From an uncultured Collinsella sp. (GTDB lineage: Bacteria > Actinomycetota > Coriobacteriia > Coriobacteriales > Coriobacteriaceae): a stretch of 14,458 nucleotides of DNA. The translations under genes were made by a program, and so were the position numbers. Location: contig CABUZK010000047.1 of assembly GCA_902496115.1 (NCBI GenBank), positions 1 through 14,458 on the forward strand. The letters run 5' to 3'. Positions 7,281 through 14,213 of this stretch are shown piece by piece. The notes beneath the pieces were generated by a model. It was given only the letters and a program-made list of their open reading frames with translations, was not told the DNA's origin and searched no databases. How positions within the stretch are numbered: position 1 is the stretch's first letter; the number at the start of each line of letters is the position of its first letter.

Positions 7281-7312
7281 CCGACCGTAGGTTGAGCTAA
7301 GCCTGCAGTCGG
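7281..7312. other. Possible hairpin in the infA-rpmJ spacer
   Basis: CCGAC (7281-7285) pairs with GTCGG (7308-7312), and several inner pairs with mismatches and G-U wobbles extend the stem around an eight-base loop. No T run follows on either strand. It is the only structure I see in the 150-base spacer 7188-7337; no convincing promoter was found there. Confidence 0.3.
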
Positions 7313-7337
7313 AAATGGAGTGCGTGTATGCGTGCCG

Positions 7338-7556
7338 CTATTTGTAGCGATAGGTGATGCGGCCGCGGGTCAGGTCGTACGGGGAAAGCTCCACGACAAC
7401 CCTGTCACCGGGGAGAATACGGATGTAATTCATTCGGATCTTGCCAGAAATGTTGCACAGAACCGAATGACCGTTCTCGAGCTCGACCTTAAACATGGCA
7501 TTGGGCAGCGGTTCCTTTACCGTACCCTCGAGCTCAATTGCGTCTTCCTTCTTCAC
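7338..7556 (-). CDS. infA: Translation initiation factor IF-1
   Basis: It binds the 30S A site during initiation and helps IF-2 and IF-3. The protein is a single S1/OB-fold domain of 72 residues, with the family signature AIELEGTVKE, the NAMFKVELENGH segment, and the conserved GKIRMNYIRILPGDRV and SPYDLTRGRITYR ends. The start is uncertain by two residues. GTG at 7556 gives MKKEDAIELEG and has an AGAAAG site about 10 bases upstream; TTG at 7562 directly follows an in-frame stop and sits too close to that site. It has wide spacers on both sides (about 100 bases from map, 150 to rpmJ), suggesting its own promoter. Confidence 0.95.
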   Translation of the reverse strand: MKKEDAIELEGTVKEPLPNAMFKVELENGHSVLCNISGKIRMNYIRILPGDRVVVELSPYDLTRGRITYRYK

Positions 7557-7595
7557 AAGCAATCATCTTTCTCTAGAAAACGACAGCGATTGAGT

Positions 7596-7624
7596 ATTCT
7601 ACAACACGTATGCACGCATCGTAA
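7596..7624 (-). promoter_or_regulatory. Possible promoter for infA and downstream genes
   Basis: On the minus strand TAGAAT (7596-7601) matches the -10 consensus in five of six positions. TTACGA (7619-7624), 17 bases upstream, matches the -35 in only three. It lies 40 bases before the infA start in an AT-richer spacer. Confidence 0.4.
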
Positions 7625-7660
7625 TAACTTCGTAATGGCTCCACAACTAAGTGGAACTTG

Positions 7661-8449
7661 TTACATTTCTCCGCCTTGGAGCGAACACCAAGCACCTTGG
7701 GCATCCGTGGTGAGAATCACCGGACCGTCATTGGTAATGGCGACGGTGTTCTCGTAGTGCGCGGCGGGCAGGTGGTCGTTGGTCGTGACGATCCAACCGT
7801 CGGAGCCCGTGCTCACATGGTTGGAACCCATCGTAACCATCGGCTCGATGGCAATGACCATGCCGGCCTGGAGGCGAACGCCCCTCCCCTTCTTTCCATA
7901 GTTAGGAACGTTGGGGTCCTCGTGCATTACGCGACCAATGCCATGGCCCACATAATCACGAAGCACGCCGTAACCGTGAGACTCGGCGAGGGACTGAACG
8001 GCATAACCGACGTCCCCGATATGGTTACCGGGAACAGCCTGCTCAATGGCAGCCTTAAGGCAATCACGCGTGACCTCGCACAAAGCCTTGGCTTCGGGCG
8101 TGGGGGTGCCGACGAAAAACGTCCAAGCGTTATCGCCGACCCAACCGTCGACAACGGCTCCCGTATCGATGGAGATGATATCGCCATCGCGCAGGATCAT
8201 GTCGGGGTTGGGAATACCGTGGACCACGGCATCGTTGATTGATGCGCAAATGGTCCCCGGGAACCCGCCGTAACCCTTAAAGGCCGGGGTGCCGCCATGC
8301 ATGCGGATAATCTGCTCCGCGAGCTGATCGAGCTCAAAAGTCGAAACGCCGGGGCGCACCATGGCTCCAACGTGGCGGAGCGCCATCTTAGATAGCGCTC
8401 CTGCCTTCTTCATCTGCTCGATTTGCGTTGCAGACTTAATCTTGATCAT
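7661..8449 (-). CDS. map: Methionine aminopeptidase, type I
   Basis: It removes the initiator methionine from nascent proteins, using two metal ions. The 262-residue protein has the compact type I layout. All expected active-site residues are visible: His78 (VVHGIP), metal ligands Asp95 (SIDTG), Asp106 (GDNAW), His169 (GHGIGR), Glu202 (IEPM) and Glu233 (HYENT). The ATG overlaps the adk stop in an ATGA arrangement, a sign of translational coupling. About 100 non-coding bases then separate it from infA. Confidence 0.98.
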   Translation of the reverse strand: MIKIKSATQIEQMKKAGALSKMALRHVGAMVRPGVSTFELDQLAEQIIRMHGGTPAFKGYGGFPGTICASINDAVVHGIPNPDMILRDGDIISIDTGAVVDGWVGDNAWTFFVGTPTPEAKALCEVTRDCLKAAIEQAVPGNHIGDVGYAVQSLAESHGYGVLRDYVGHGIGRVMHEDPNVPNYGKKGRGVRLQAGMVIAIEPMVTMGSNHVSTGSDGWIVTTNDHLPAAHYENTVAITNDGPVILTTDAQGAWCSLQGGEM

Positions 8450-9072
8450 AGACCGAGAGCCTCTTTGACATCCCCGTACACGGTCTCGCGAGCCTGGTCA
8501 CCGTTGACCGACTTGAGCAGACCCTGGCCACGATAGTAGTCGACGAGCGGACTCGTGGACTTCTCGTAGACGTCGAGACGGTTCTTGATGGTCTCGGGCT
8601 TGTCGTCGTCGCGCTGATACATCTCGCCTGCGCACTTGGGGCAGGTAGCATCAGCAGCGGTGCCGGTGTAACCGCAGGCGCGGCAGGTGCGACGCGAAGA
8701 CAGACGATCGATAATGACCTCGGGGGCCACATCGACCAGAAGGGCACAGTCGATCTCGCGACCCATGGCGGAAAGCTCGGAATCGAGCGTCACAGCCTGG
8801 GCGGTGTTGCGCGGGAAGCCGTCGAGGATGAAGCCCTGTTGGGCGTCATCGGCGGCAAGGCGCTCCTTGACAAGGTCGATCACGAGCTGGTCGGGAACGA
8901 GCTCGCCAGCGTCCATGTACTTCTTAGCCTGAATACCAAGCTCGGTGCCACCCTTGACGGCAGCACGCAGCAGGTCGCCCGTGGAAATGTGAGCGACGCC
9001 AAACTCGGCGACGAGCTCCTGTGCGACGGTGCCCTTACCGGCACCCGGAGCTCCGAGCAATACGAGGTTCAT
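8446..9072 (-). CDS. adk: Adenylate kinase
   Basis: It interconverts ATP + AMP and 2 ADP in the cytosol. The 208 residues show the P-loop GAPGAGKGT (7-15), the AMP-binding region with STGDLLR (30-36), DGFPR (84-88), and a LID domain with Cys130, Cys133, Cys144 and Cys147. The four cysteines mark the zinc-binding LID form common in Gram-positive bacteria. The ATG at 9072 was chosen because AGGAGG lies seven bases upstream; a TTG two codons earlier is too close to that site. The gene follows secY after 18 bases and overlaps map by four. Confidence 0.98.
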   Translation of the reverse strand: MNLVLLGAPGAGKGTVAQELVAEFGVAHISTGDLLRAAVKGGTELGIQAKKYMDAGELVPDQLVIDLVKERLAADDAQQGFILDGFPRNTAQAVTLDSELSAMGREIDCALLVDVAPEVIIDRLSSRRTCRACGYTGTAADATCPKCAGEMYQRDDDKPETIKNRLDVYEKSTSPLVDYYRGQGLLKSVNGDQARETVYGDVKEALGL

Positions 9073-9090
9073 GAGCAATCCTCCTCTAGC

Positions 9091-10377
9091 CTATTTAAAG
9101 AATCCATCGTAATCATACATCTTGATCTGGCCTTCGAGCTTATCGACCGTGTCGAGCACGACGCCGACCATGATGAGGATGGACGTGCCGCCAAATGCCT
9201 GGATCAGATGGTTACCCGTGAAGGAGAAGATGATCGAAGGCACGATGGCGATGAGCGCCAAAAAGACAGCGCTGGGAAGCGTGATCTTGTTGAGCGCGTT
9301 CTTGATGTAGGCCGCGGTAGCCCTACCCGGACGCACGCCCGGAATAAAGCCGCCCTGCTTCTTAAGGTTGTCGGCCGTGTCATCGGGGTTGAACACCATG
9401 GAGGTATAGAAGTACGCGAAGAACACGATGAGAACAACGTTAAGCACCCAGTTGAGCCAACCGGTCGAAAGCGCAGAGGCAACTGCCTGAATCCAGCCGA
9501 TGCCGGGGAAGAACACGGCAATCTGGGCCGGGAAGTACAGCAGCGCCGAAGCGAAGATGATCGGCACGACGCCCGCGGTGTTGACCTTGATGGGCAGGTA
9601 GGTGGTCTGGCCACCCATCATGCGACGGCCTACGACGCGCTTGGCGTAGGAGACCGGAATGCGGCGCTGGCCGCGCTCAAGGAAAACAATCAGCGGGATA
9701 ACCAGCAGGATGATGGCGCAGATGATCACCATGGTGATGATGCCACCGGCATTGCCCTCGGTGCTGGAGAAGATCGCCTGCGGCAGACCGGCCATGATGT
9801 TCGCAAAGATGATCAGCGACATGCCATTGCCGATACCGCGCTGGCTGATGAGCTCACCAATCCACATGATCAGCATGGCACCCGCGGTAAGCGTGCCAAC
9901 GACCATGAGGTCGAAGATGATCTCGGGAGCGCCGGCGCCATTAAAGCTAATGCCGAAGCTCTTAAAGAGGAAGAGGTAACCCACGGAGTTGAGGATTGCC
10001 AGAGCCAGGGTGAGGTAACGCGAATACTGCGTAATCTTGGTCTGACCGACCTCGCCCTCGCGGGCAAGCTCATGCAGGGAAGGCACGACGGCCTGGAGCA
10101 TCTGGAGGATGATCGAGCTGGTGATGTAAGGCATGATGCCCAGCGAAAACACCGACACATAGCTCAAAGCGCCGCCAGAGAAAAGATTCAGGAGGGCCAT
10201 AGCACCTGCGGCGACCGAATTGTTATCGGTCGAGAAAAGGCCCAGCATCCCCTGGAAGGGAATGCCGGGCACAGGAACGTGCGCACCAATGCGGTACACG
10301 ACGAGCATAGCTATGGTAAAAAGAATCTTTTCGCGCAATTCTTTGATGCGGAAAGCATTCTTAAGACCATTTAGCAC
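9091..10377 (-). CDS. secY: Preprotein translocase subunit SecY
   Basis: The channel subunit of the SecYEG translocon in the cytoplasmic membrane, used for export and membrane protein insertion. The 428 residues contain about ten hydrophobic segments, the first at about 17-38. Family marks include AHVPVPGI (32-39), SQRGIGNGMSLIIF (178-191), the cytosolic loop RRIPVSYAKRVVGRR (238-252) and GFIPGVRPG (343-351). The start is GTG at 10377 and overlaps the last seven bases of rplO, so translation is probably coupled; a GAAAGG lies about 10 bases upstream. Confidence 0.98.
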   Translation of the reverse strand: MLNGLKNAFRIKELREKILFTIAMLVVYRIGAHVPVPGIPFQGMLGLFSTDNNSVAAGAMALLNLFSGGALSYVSVFSLGIMPYITSSIILQMLQAVVPSLHELAREGEVGQTKITQYSRYLTLALAILNSVGYLFLFKSFGISFNGAGAPEIIFDLMVVGTLTAGAMLIMWIGELISQRGIGNGMSLIIFANIMAGLPQAIFSSTEGNAGGIITMVIICAIILLVIPLIVFLERGQRRIPVSYAKRVVGRRMMGGQTTYLPIKVNTAGVVPIIFASALLYFPAQIAVFFPGIGWIQAVASALSTGWLNWVLNVVLIVFFAYFYTSMVFNPDDTADNLKKQGGFIPGVRPGRATAAYIKNALNKITLPSAVFLALIAIVPSIIFSFTGNHLIQAFGGTSILIMVGVVLDTVDKLEGQIKMYDYDGFFK

Positions 10378-10820
10378 GGCAGCTCGACCTTTCCGCCGGC
10401 GGCCTCGATCTTGGCCTGCGCAGAAGCGCTGACCTTGTCGACCTTGACCGTGAACTTCTTGGTGAGCTCACCATTGCCGAGCACCTTGACGGGCTCGAAC
10501 TCGCTCTTGGTGATGCGAGCGGCCTTAAGAGCGGCACCGTCGATCACAGCGCCGTCCTCGAACTTGCGCTCGAGACGCTCAACGTTAACAGCGGTGTACT
10601 CGATACGACGGGGGTTGCGGAAGCCCGGAAGCTTGGGCAGGCGCATAGCCAGCGGAGTCTGGCCACCCTCGAAACCGGCACCCTTGGTGCCGCCAGAGCG
10701 GGAACCCTGGCCCTTCTGACCGCGGCCAGAAGTGGTGCCGTGACCCGAAGAATTGCCACGGCCGACGCGCTTGCGGTTCTTGGTGGAACCGGGCGCGGGA
10801 GTAAGATCGTGAAGCTGCAT
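10371..10820 (-). CDS. rplO: 50S ribosomal protein L15
   Basis: A late-assembly large-subunit protein with a long basic N-terminal extension that threads into 23S rRNA. The 149 residues begin MQLHDLTPAPGSTKNRKRVGRG, followed by the Gly/Ser/Lys-rich stretch (about 23-55) and the PLAMRLPKLPGFRNP motif. AGGAG precedes the ATG. Its stop lies inside the secY start region, and rpmD ends three bases upstream, as in the standard spc order. Confidence 0.98.
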   Translation of the reverse strand: MQLHDLTPAPGSTKNRKRVGRGNSSGHGTTSGRGQKGQGSRSGGTKGAGFEGGQTPLAMRLPKLPGFRNPRRIEYTAVNVERLERKFEDGAVIDGAALKAARITKSEFEPVKVLGNGELTKKFTVKVDKVSASAQAKIEAAGGKVELPC

Positions 10821-10823
10821 TTG

Positions 10824-11006
10824 CTACTCCTCTACAATCTCGACAAGGTGCTTGACCTTGAAGATCATGCCGCGGACGGACTCGTTGTCAGCAATCTCGC
10901 GAACCTCGCGGATCCTGTGGAGACCGAGGGCACGGACAGTACGGACCTGGTCCTGCTTGCAACCGTTGGTGCTGCGGACCTGCTTGATCTTGATGGTGTC
11001 AGCCAT
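10824..11006 (-). CDS. rpmD: 50S ribosomal protein L30
   Basis: A small 60-residue large-subunit protein. It begins MADTIKIKQVRSTNGCKQDQ and carries the conserved LGLHRIREVREIADNESVRGMIFKV core. AAGGAG precedes the ATG, overlapping the end of rpsE, and only two bases separate it from the rpsE stop. The position between rpsE and rplO is canonical. Confidence 0.97.
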   Translation of the reverse strand: MADTIKIKQVRSTNGCKQDQVRTVRALGLHRIREVREIADNESVRGMIFKVKHLVEIVEE

Positions 11007-11008
11007 GC

Positions 11009-11533
11009 TTAGTTCTCCTTACCGACGAACATCTCGGAGACCGTCAGGCCACGGCGAGCCGCGACGTCCTCAGGGCTGGAGAGCTCCTTGAGGCCCTCGA
11101 CGGCAGCCTTGATGATGTTGAGGCCGTTGTCGGTACCGAGGGACTTGGACAGGACGTTCTTGATGCCAGCAAGCTCGAAGAGGGGACGCACAGCGCCGCC
11201 GGCGATAACGCCGGTACCCTCGACAGCGGGCTTGATGATGATGCGGCCGGCACCAAAGTGACCGAGAACCTCGTGCGGAATGGTGCCCTGATCGGTCACC
11301 GGCACGTGGAACATGTTCTTCTTGGCATCGAGAGACGCCTTGGAGATGGCCATGGGCACCTCAGCGGACTTGCCCATGCCAACGCCGACGTTGCCCTTGC
11401 CGTCGCCAACGACGACGAGAGCGACGAGGCTCATGCGACGACCACCCTTGACGGTCTTCGACACGCGGTTGATGTAAACGACGCGCTCCTCGAACTCGGA
11501 GGCCTCGCGCTGCTGCTTCTGATTACGAGCCAT
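11009..11533 (-). CDS. rpsE: 30S ribosomal protein S5
   Basis: A small-subunit protein at the mRNA entry, important for decoding accuracy. The 174 residues include the N-terminal double-stranded-RNA-binding-like domain with VSKTVKGGRRMSLVALVVVG (24-43) and GDGKGNVGVGMGKS (43-56). The C-terminal domain carries VIAGGAVRPLFELAGIKN and ends in RRGLTVSEMF. AGGAGG precedes the ATG. It lies 14 bases after rplR. Confidence 0.98.
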   Translation of the reverse strand: MARNQKQQREASEFEERVVYINRVSKTVKGGRRMSLVALVVVGDGKGNVGVGMGKSAEVPMAISKASLDAKKNMFHVPVTDQGTIPHEVLGHFGAGRIIIKPAVEGTGVIAGGAVRPLFELAGIKNVLSKSLGTDNGLNIIKAAVEGLKELSSPEDVAARRGLTVSEMFVGKEN

Positions 11534-11547
11534 GTGCTACATACCTC

Positions 11548-11916
11548 CTAGAACTCGAGACCGGCGGCACGAGCACCGTCGGCGAGGGCCTTGACGCGGC
11601 CATGGTAGATACGGCCACCGCGATCGAAGGCGACCTTGGTGATGCCGGCCTCGATGGCACGCTTGCCAACGAGCTGACCGACCTTCTCCGCAGCCTCCTT
11701 GTTCGAGGTGTGGGTGCCCTTGAACTCGGCCTCGAGGGTCGAGGCGGAGACGAGCGTCAGGCTGGAGCCCTTGCTGTCGTCGATGATCTGGGCATAGATG
11801 TTGGCGTTAGTACGGGTCACGCGAAGACGCGGACGCTCGGAGGTACCCGAGACCTTGCCGCGAACACGACGCTGACGACGCTTGAGGCCTTCCAGCTTCG
11901 CCTTATGCTTGTTCAT
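11548..11916 (-). CDS. rplR: 50S ribosomal protein L18
   Basis: It binds 5S rRNA and helps dock it to the 50S subunit. The 122 residues begin MNKHKAKLEGLKRRQRRVRGK, followed by the signature GTSERPRLRVTRTNANIYAQ, and end with VAFDRGGRIYHGRVKALADGAR. AGGAG precedes the ATG. It is separated from rplF by a 75-base spacer that can form a hairpin. Confidence 0.98.
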   Translation of the reverse strand: MNKHKAKLEGLKRRQRRVRGKVSGTSERPRLRVTRTNANIYAQIIDDSKGSSLTLVSASTLEAEFKGTHTSNKEAAEKVGQLVGKRAIEAGITKVAFDRGGRIYHGRVKALADGARAAGLEF

Positions 11917-11944
11917 ACGTAAACTCCTAAAAAGGTTGATCTTG

Positions 11945-11966
11945 CCAGCACCTGACGGGGTGCTGG
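11945..11966 (-). other. Hairpin in the rplF-rplR spacer
   Basis: CCAGCACC (11945-11952) and GGTGCTGG (11959-11966) form a perfect 8-bp stem with a six-base loop. On the minus strand the nearest T run is about 10 bases further on, next to the rplR ribosome binding site, so it is unlikely to be an efficient terminator. Confidence 0.6.
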
Positions 11967-11991
11967 TCTTATGCGAGTGAGTCGGTTACGA

Positions 11992-12528
11992 CTACTTGGC
12001 GGCCTTACCCAGCTTGCGGCGGATGTGCTCGCCAACGTAGTGGATACCCTTGCCCTTGTAAGGCTCGGGAGGACGATGGCCGCGGATCTCAGCGGCGATC
12101 TGACCGACCTGCTGCTTGTTGATACCCTTGACGTTCACGTGGGTGTTGTCGGGAACCTCGAAGGTGATGCCCTCGGGAGCCTCGACGATCACGGGGTGCG
12201 AGAAGCCCAGGGAGAACTCGAGGTTCTTGCCCTTCTGCTGGACGCGGTAACCGACGCCGGCGAGCTCGAGCTTCTTCTCGAAGCCCTCGGAAACGCCAAC
12301 AACCATGTTGTGGATGAGGGCGCGGGTGAGGCCGTGGCGGGCACGGGTCTCACGCTCGTCGTCGGGACGGGAAACGGTGAGGACGTTGTCCTCGACGTTG
12401 ATAGCGAGCTTCTCAAAGACATCGAGCTCGAGCTGGCCCTTGGGGCCCTTGACGACAACGTTGTTGCCGTTGACTGCCACTTCGACTCCGGCGGGAATCT
12501 GGACAGGCTTATTACCGATACGAGACAC
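11992..12528 (-). CDS. rplF: 50S ribosomal protein L6
   Basis: A large-subunit protein near the factor-binding site. The 178 residues form two similar domains. The N-terminal one begins MSRIGNKPVQIPAGVEVAV with GPKG, and the C-terminal one includes LELAGVGYRVQQKGKNLEFSLGFSHPV and ends RPPEPYKGKGIHYVGEHIRRK. The start is GTG at 12528 with AAGGAG seven to eight bases upstream, and it gives the conserved N-terminus. It lies 33 bases after rpsH. Confidence 0.98.
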   Translation of the reverse strand: MSRIGNKPVQIPAGVEVAVNGNNVVVKGPKGQLELDVFEKLAINVEDNVLTVSRPDDERETRARHGLTRALIHNMVVGVSEGFEKKLELAGVGYRVQQKGKNLEFSLGFSHPVIVEAPEGITFEVPDNTHVNVKGINKQQVGQIAAEIRGHRPPEPYKGKGIHYVGEHIRRKLGKAAK

Positions 12529-12561
12529 GGTGATCTCCTTTCCTTCTACCTACCGAGCGAA

Positions 12562-12960
12562 TTACCAGACGTAAGCGATGATCTCGCCGCCGACGTTGTG
12601 CTTGCGAGCATCGCGGTCGGTCATGACGCCATGGCTGGTGGAAATAATGGCGGTACCAAGGCCACCGCGGACGCGGGGCATGTCGGCAACGCCGGTGTAC
12701 TTACGCAGGCCCGGCTTGGAAATGCGGCGGATGCCGTTGATGACCTTAGCCTTCTTGGGACCATACTTAAGCGTGATGTGCAGAGTCTTCTGGGGAACGG
12801 TGTCCTCGACATCGTAGCCCTCGATGTAGCCCTCCTCGTGCAGAACACGAGCGATCTCGACGAGCTTCTTGCTGCTCGGCATGGAGACCGTGGCCTTGTT
12901 CACAGAGTTAGCGTTACGGATGCGCGTAAGCATATCTGCGATCGGGTCTGTAAGGTTCAT
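12562..12960 (-). CDS. rpsH: 30S ribosomal protein S8
   Basis: A primary binder of 16S rRNA in the central domain; in E. coli it also represses the spc operon by binding mRNA near the L5 start. The 132 residues begin MNLTDPIADMLTRIRNAN and end with the signature STSHGVMTDRDARKHNVGGEI. AAGGAG precedes the ATG. A 119-base spacer, unusually long for this operon, separates it from rpsN. Confidence 0.98.
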   Translation of the reverse strand: MNLTDPIADMLTRIRNANSVNKATVSMPSSKKLVEIARVLHEEGYIEGYDVEDTVPQKTLHITLKYGPKKAKVINGIRRISKPGLRKYTGVADMPRVRGGLGTAIISTSHGVMTDRDARKHNVGGEIIAYVW

Positions 12961-13001
12961 ACAGATTCTCCTTCGTTCTTGATGAACACGTGCTCTTGGT
13001 T

Positions 13002-13024
13002 CTTCGCCGCCCTTAACGGCAAAG
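13002..13024 (-). other. Hairpin in the rpsN-rpsH spacer
   Basis: On the minus strand CTTTGCCG (13024-13017) can pair with CGGCGAAG (13009-13002), giving eight pairs including one U-G wobble around a seven-base loop. No U run follows. It occupies the middle of the 119-base spacer; nothing else is recognisable there. Confidence 0.4.
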
Positions 13025-13079
13025 CCTTTTTAGCGCGTTTTCCCTGTTCCAAACTGATGCTTGAAACGCTGGTAGTGAC

Positions 13080-13265
13080 TTACCAGCTGGCCTTCTTAAC
13101 GCCGGGAAGCTCGCCCTTGAGTGCAAGCTCGCGGAAGCAGACACGGCACAGGCCGAACTTGCGGTACACAGAGTGCGGACGGCCGCAGCGCTGGCAGCGC
13201 GTGTACTCACGAGTAGAGAACTTCTGCTTGCGATTGCACTTGACGATCATCGATGTCTTAGCCAC
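13080..13265 (-). CDS. rpsN: 30S ribosomal protein S14, type Z (zinc-binding)
   Basis: A head protein of the 30S subunit. At 61 residues it is the short zinc form: Cys24 and Cys27 (CQRC), then Cys40 and Cys43 (CRVC), and the ending LPGVKKASW. Long, zinc-free S14 copies of about 90-100 residues are a separate type. The start is GTG at 13265, with GAGGAGG six bases upstream; it gives the expected MAKTSMIVK. The gene is also called rpsZ. Confidence 0.97.
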   Translation of the reverse strand: MAKTSMIVKCNRKQKFSTREYTRCQRCGRPHSVYRKFGLCRVCFRELALKGELPGVKKASW

Positions 13266-13296
13266 TTATATCCTCCTCACATAGAGTATTGTTCGC

Positions 13297-13335
13297 CCCA
13301 AGCGCCGCCCCCTTGTGGGAACGGCGCTTATAGGG
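13297..13335 (-). other. Strong hairpin in the rplE-rpsN spacer
   Basis: AAGCGCCG (13300-13307) and CGGCGCTT (13322-13329) pair perfectly. CCC (13297-13299) and GGG (13333-13335) extend the stem across a three-base bulge, and the loop can form a further CCC/GGG pair. No U run follows on the minus strand, so this looks like an mRNA structure rather than a terminator. Confidence 0.65.
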
Positions 13336-13344
13336 CAGGTGAAC

Positions 13345-13902
13345 CTATTTCTTGAACGGGAAACCGAAGGCGTCCAGAAGGGCCTTGGCCTCCTCATCGG
13401 TGTTGGCGGTGGTCACGAAAGTGATGTCCATACCACGCTGGTGATCGACGGAGTCGAAGTCGATCTCGGGGAAGATGAGCTGCTCGGTGACGCCCATGGA
13501 GAAGTTACCACGGCCGTCGAAGCTCTTGGCGGAGATGCCGCGGAAGTCGCGGATACGGGGGATCGCGACGGAGGTCAGACGATCGAAGAACTCCCACATA
13601 CGGTCGCCACGCAGGGTAACCTTGCAGCCGATCGGCATACCGGCGCGCAGGCGGAAGGTAGCGATGGACTTGCGGGCACGGGTGATCATCGGCTGCTGGC
13701 CGGTGATGGCGCGCAGGTCGCGCACGGCACCGTCGATGGCCTTGGAATCGGTAGCGGCCTCGCCGACACCCATGTTCACGACGATCTTCTCAAACTTGGG
13801 GATCATCATGACGTTCTCGTACTGGAACTTGTCCTGAAGCTGCTGCTTGACCTCGTTGTTGTACTTGGTCTTCAGACGCGGCACATACTTCTCTTCTGCC
13901 AT
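13345..13902 (-). CDS. rplE: 50S ribosomal protein L5
   Basis: It binds 5S rRNA and forms a bridge to the 30S head. The 185 residues start MAEEKYVPRLKTKYNNEV and include VVNMGVGEAATDSKAID, GQQPMITRARKSIATFRLRAGMPIGCKVTLRG and a C-terminal GMDITFVTTANTDEEAKALL. The ATG has AAGGAG seven to eight bases upstream. It is the first gene of the operon in this window. The usual upstream neighbour rplX is absent; instead there are 311 non-coding bases and an XdhC-family gene. Confidence 0.98.
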   Translation of the reverse strand: MAEEKYVPRLKTKYNNEVKQQLQDKFQYENVMMIPKFEKIVVNMGVGEAATDSKAIDGAVRDLRAITGQQPMITRARKSIATFRLRAGMPIGCKVTLRGDRMWEFFDRLTSVAIPRIRDFRGISAKSFDGRGNFSMGVTEQLIFPEIDFDSVDHQRGMDITFVTTANTDEEAKALLDAFGFPFKK

Positions 13903-13927
13903 TGTTCACTCCTTCTTGGGGTTTTAA

Positions 13928-14022
13928 GCACGGGGCGTGGCCACGATGGGTTGTCCTCGTGCCTCCTGGCTGCATCCGCGCCGCTCATGGCATTTCACGG
14001 TTTGGACTCGACGCAGCAGGAG
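13928..14022 (-). promoter_or_regulatory. Structured 5' leader of rplE: two adjacent hairpins
   Basis: Between the proposed start of transcription (near 14033) and the rplE start, two stems abut. The outer one pairs CTCCTG and CTGC (13963-13973, one bulged base) with GCAG and CAGGAG (14013-14022). The second pairs GCACG (13928-13932) with CGTGC (13958-13962). A leader that regulates ribosomal protein synthesis is possible, but no known binding site was recognised. Confidence 0.4.
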
Positions 14023-14039
14023 CCGACAAAACAATCGGT

Positions 14040-14068
14040 ACTATACGCGCATCGGGAGCGTATTTCCA
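14040..14068 (-). promoter_or_regulatory. Probable sigma-70-type promoter for the rplE-led operon
   Basis: On the minus strand TGGAAA (14063-14068, four of six consensus bases) and TATAGT (14040-14045, five of six) are separated by exactly 17 bases. Transcription would start near 14033, giving a leader of about 130 bases before the rplE ATG. This is the best promoter-like pair in the spacer. Confidence 0.5.
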
Positions 14069-14119
14069 GAAAAACCTCGTCTGCCTGCACAACTCCACAA
14101 CTCCCCCGCACAAATGGGT

Positions 14120-14206
14120 CCCAACAAGCAGTTGCGGTGAAATAGGGACTGTTGGGCGGCCTAACAGGCTTAAACAATCCGTATTTCACCGCAACTTATT
14201 GGTGGG
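14120..14206. repeat. 87-base imperfect palindrome downstream of the XdhC-family gene
   Basis: The 25-base arms 14120-14144 and 14182-14206 match as inverted repeats at 22 positions, with a perfect 15-bp core AGTTGCGGTGAAATA. The 37-base centre can extend the stem (GGATTGTT with AACAGTCC on the minus strand) or form its own hairpin CTGTTGGG/CCTAACAG. It starts eight bases past the XdhC-family stop. No U run follows, so it resembles a REP- or MITE-like element more than a terminator. The rest of the 311-base stretch holds the rplE promoter and leader. Confidence 0.8.
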
Positions 14207-14213
14207 AATGCGA

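Noticed and set aside
7636..7656. Short inverted repeat TCCAC/GTGGA just past the map stop
   Set aside because: Five pairs and no U run, too weak to call a terminator.
8839..10374. A 511-codon open frame on the plus strand opposite adk and secY
   Set aside because: It is a mirror of secY and adk codons, very rich in His, Asp and Arg, with no recognisable domain.
11971..13284. A 437-codon open frame on the plus strand opposite rplF, rpsH and rpsN
   Set aside because: It runs antisense through three ribosomal genes and their spacers and has the composition of a shadow frame.
14088..14103. Tandem copy of the 8-mer CACAACTC
   Set aside because: Only two copies and short; no array or neighbouring repeat supports a function.
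13315..14145. A 276-codon open frame on the plus strand opposite rplE
   Set aside because: The part outside rplE is short, crosses the promoter and palindrome, and has no supporting ribosome binding site or similarity.
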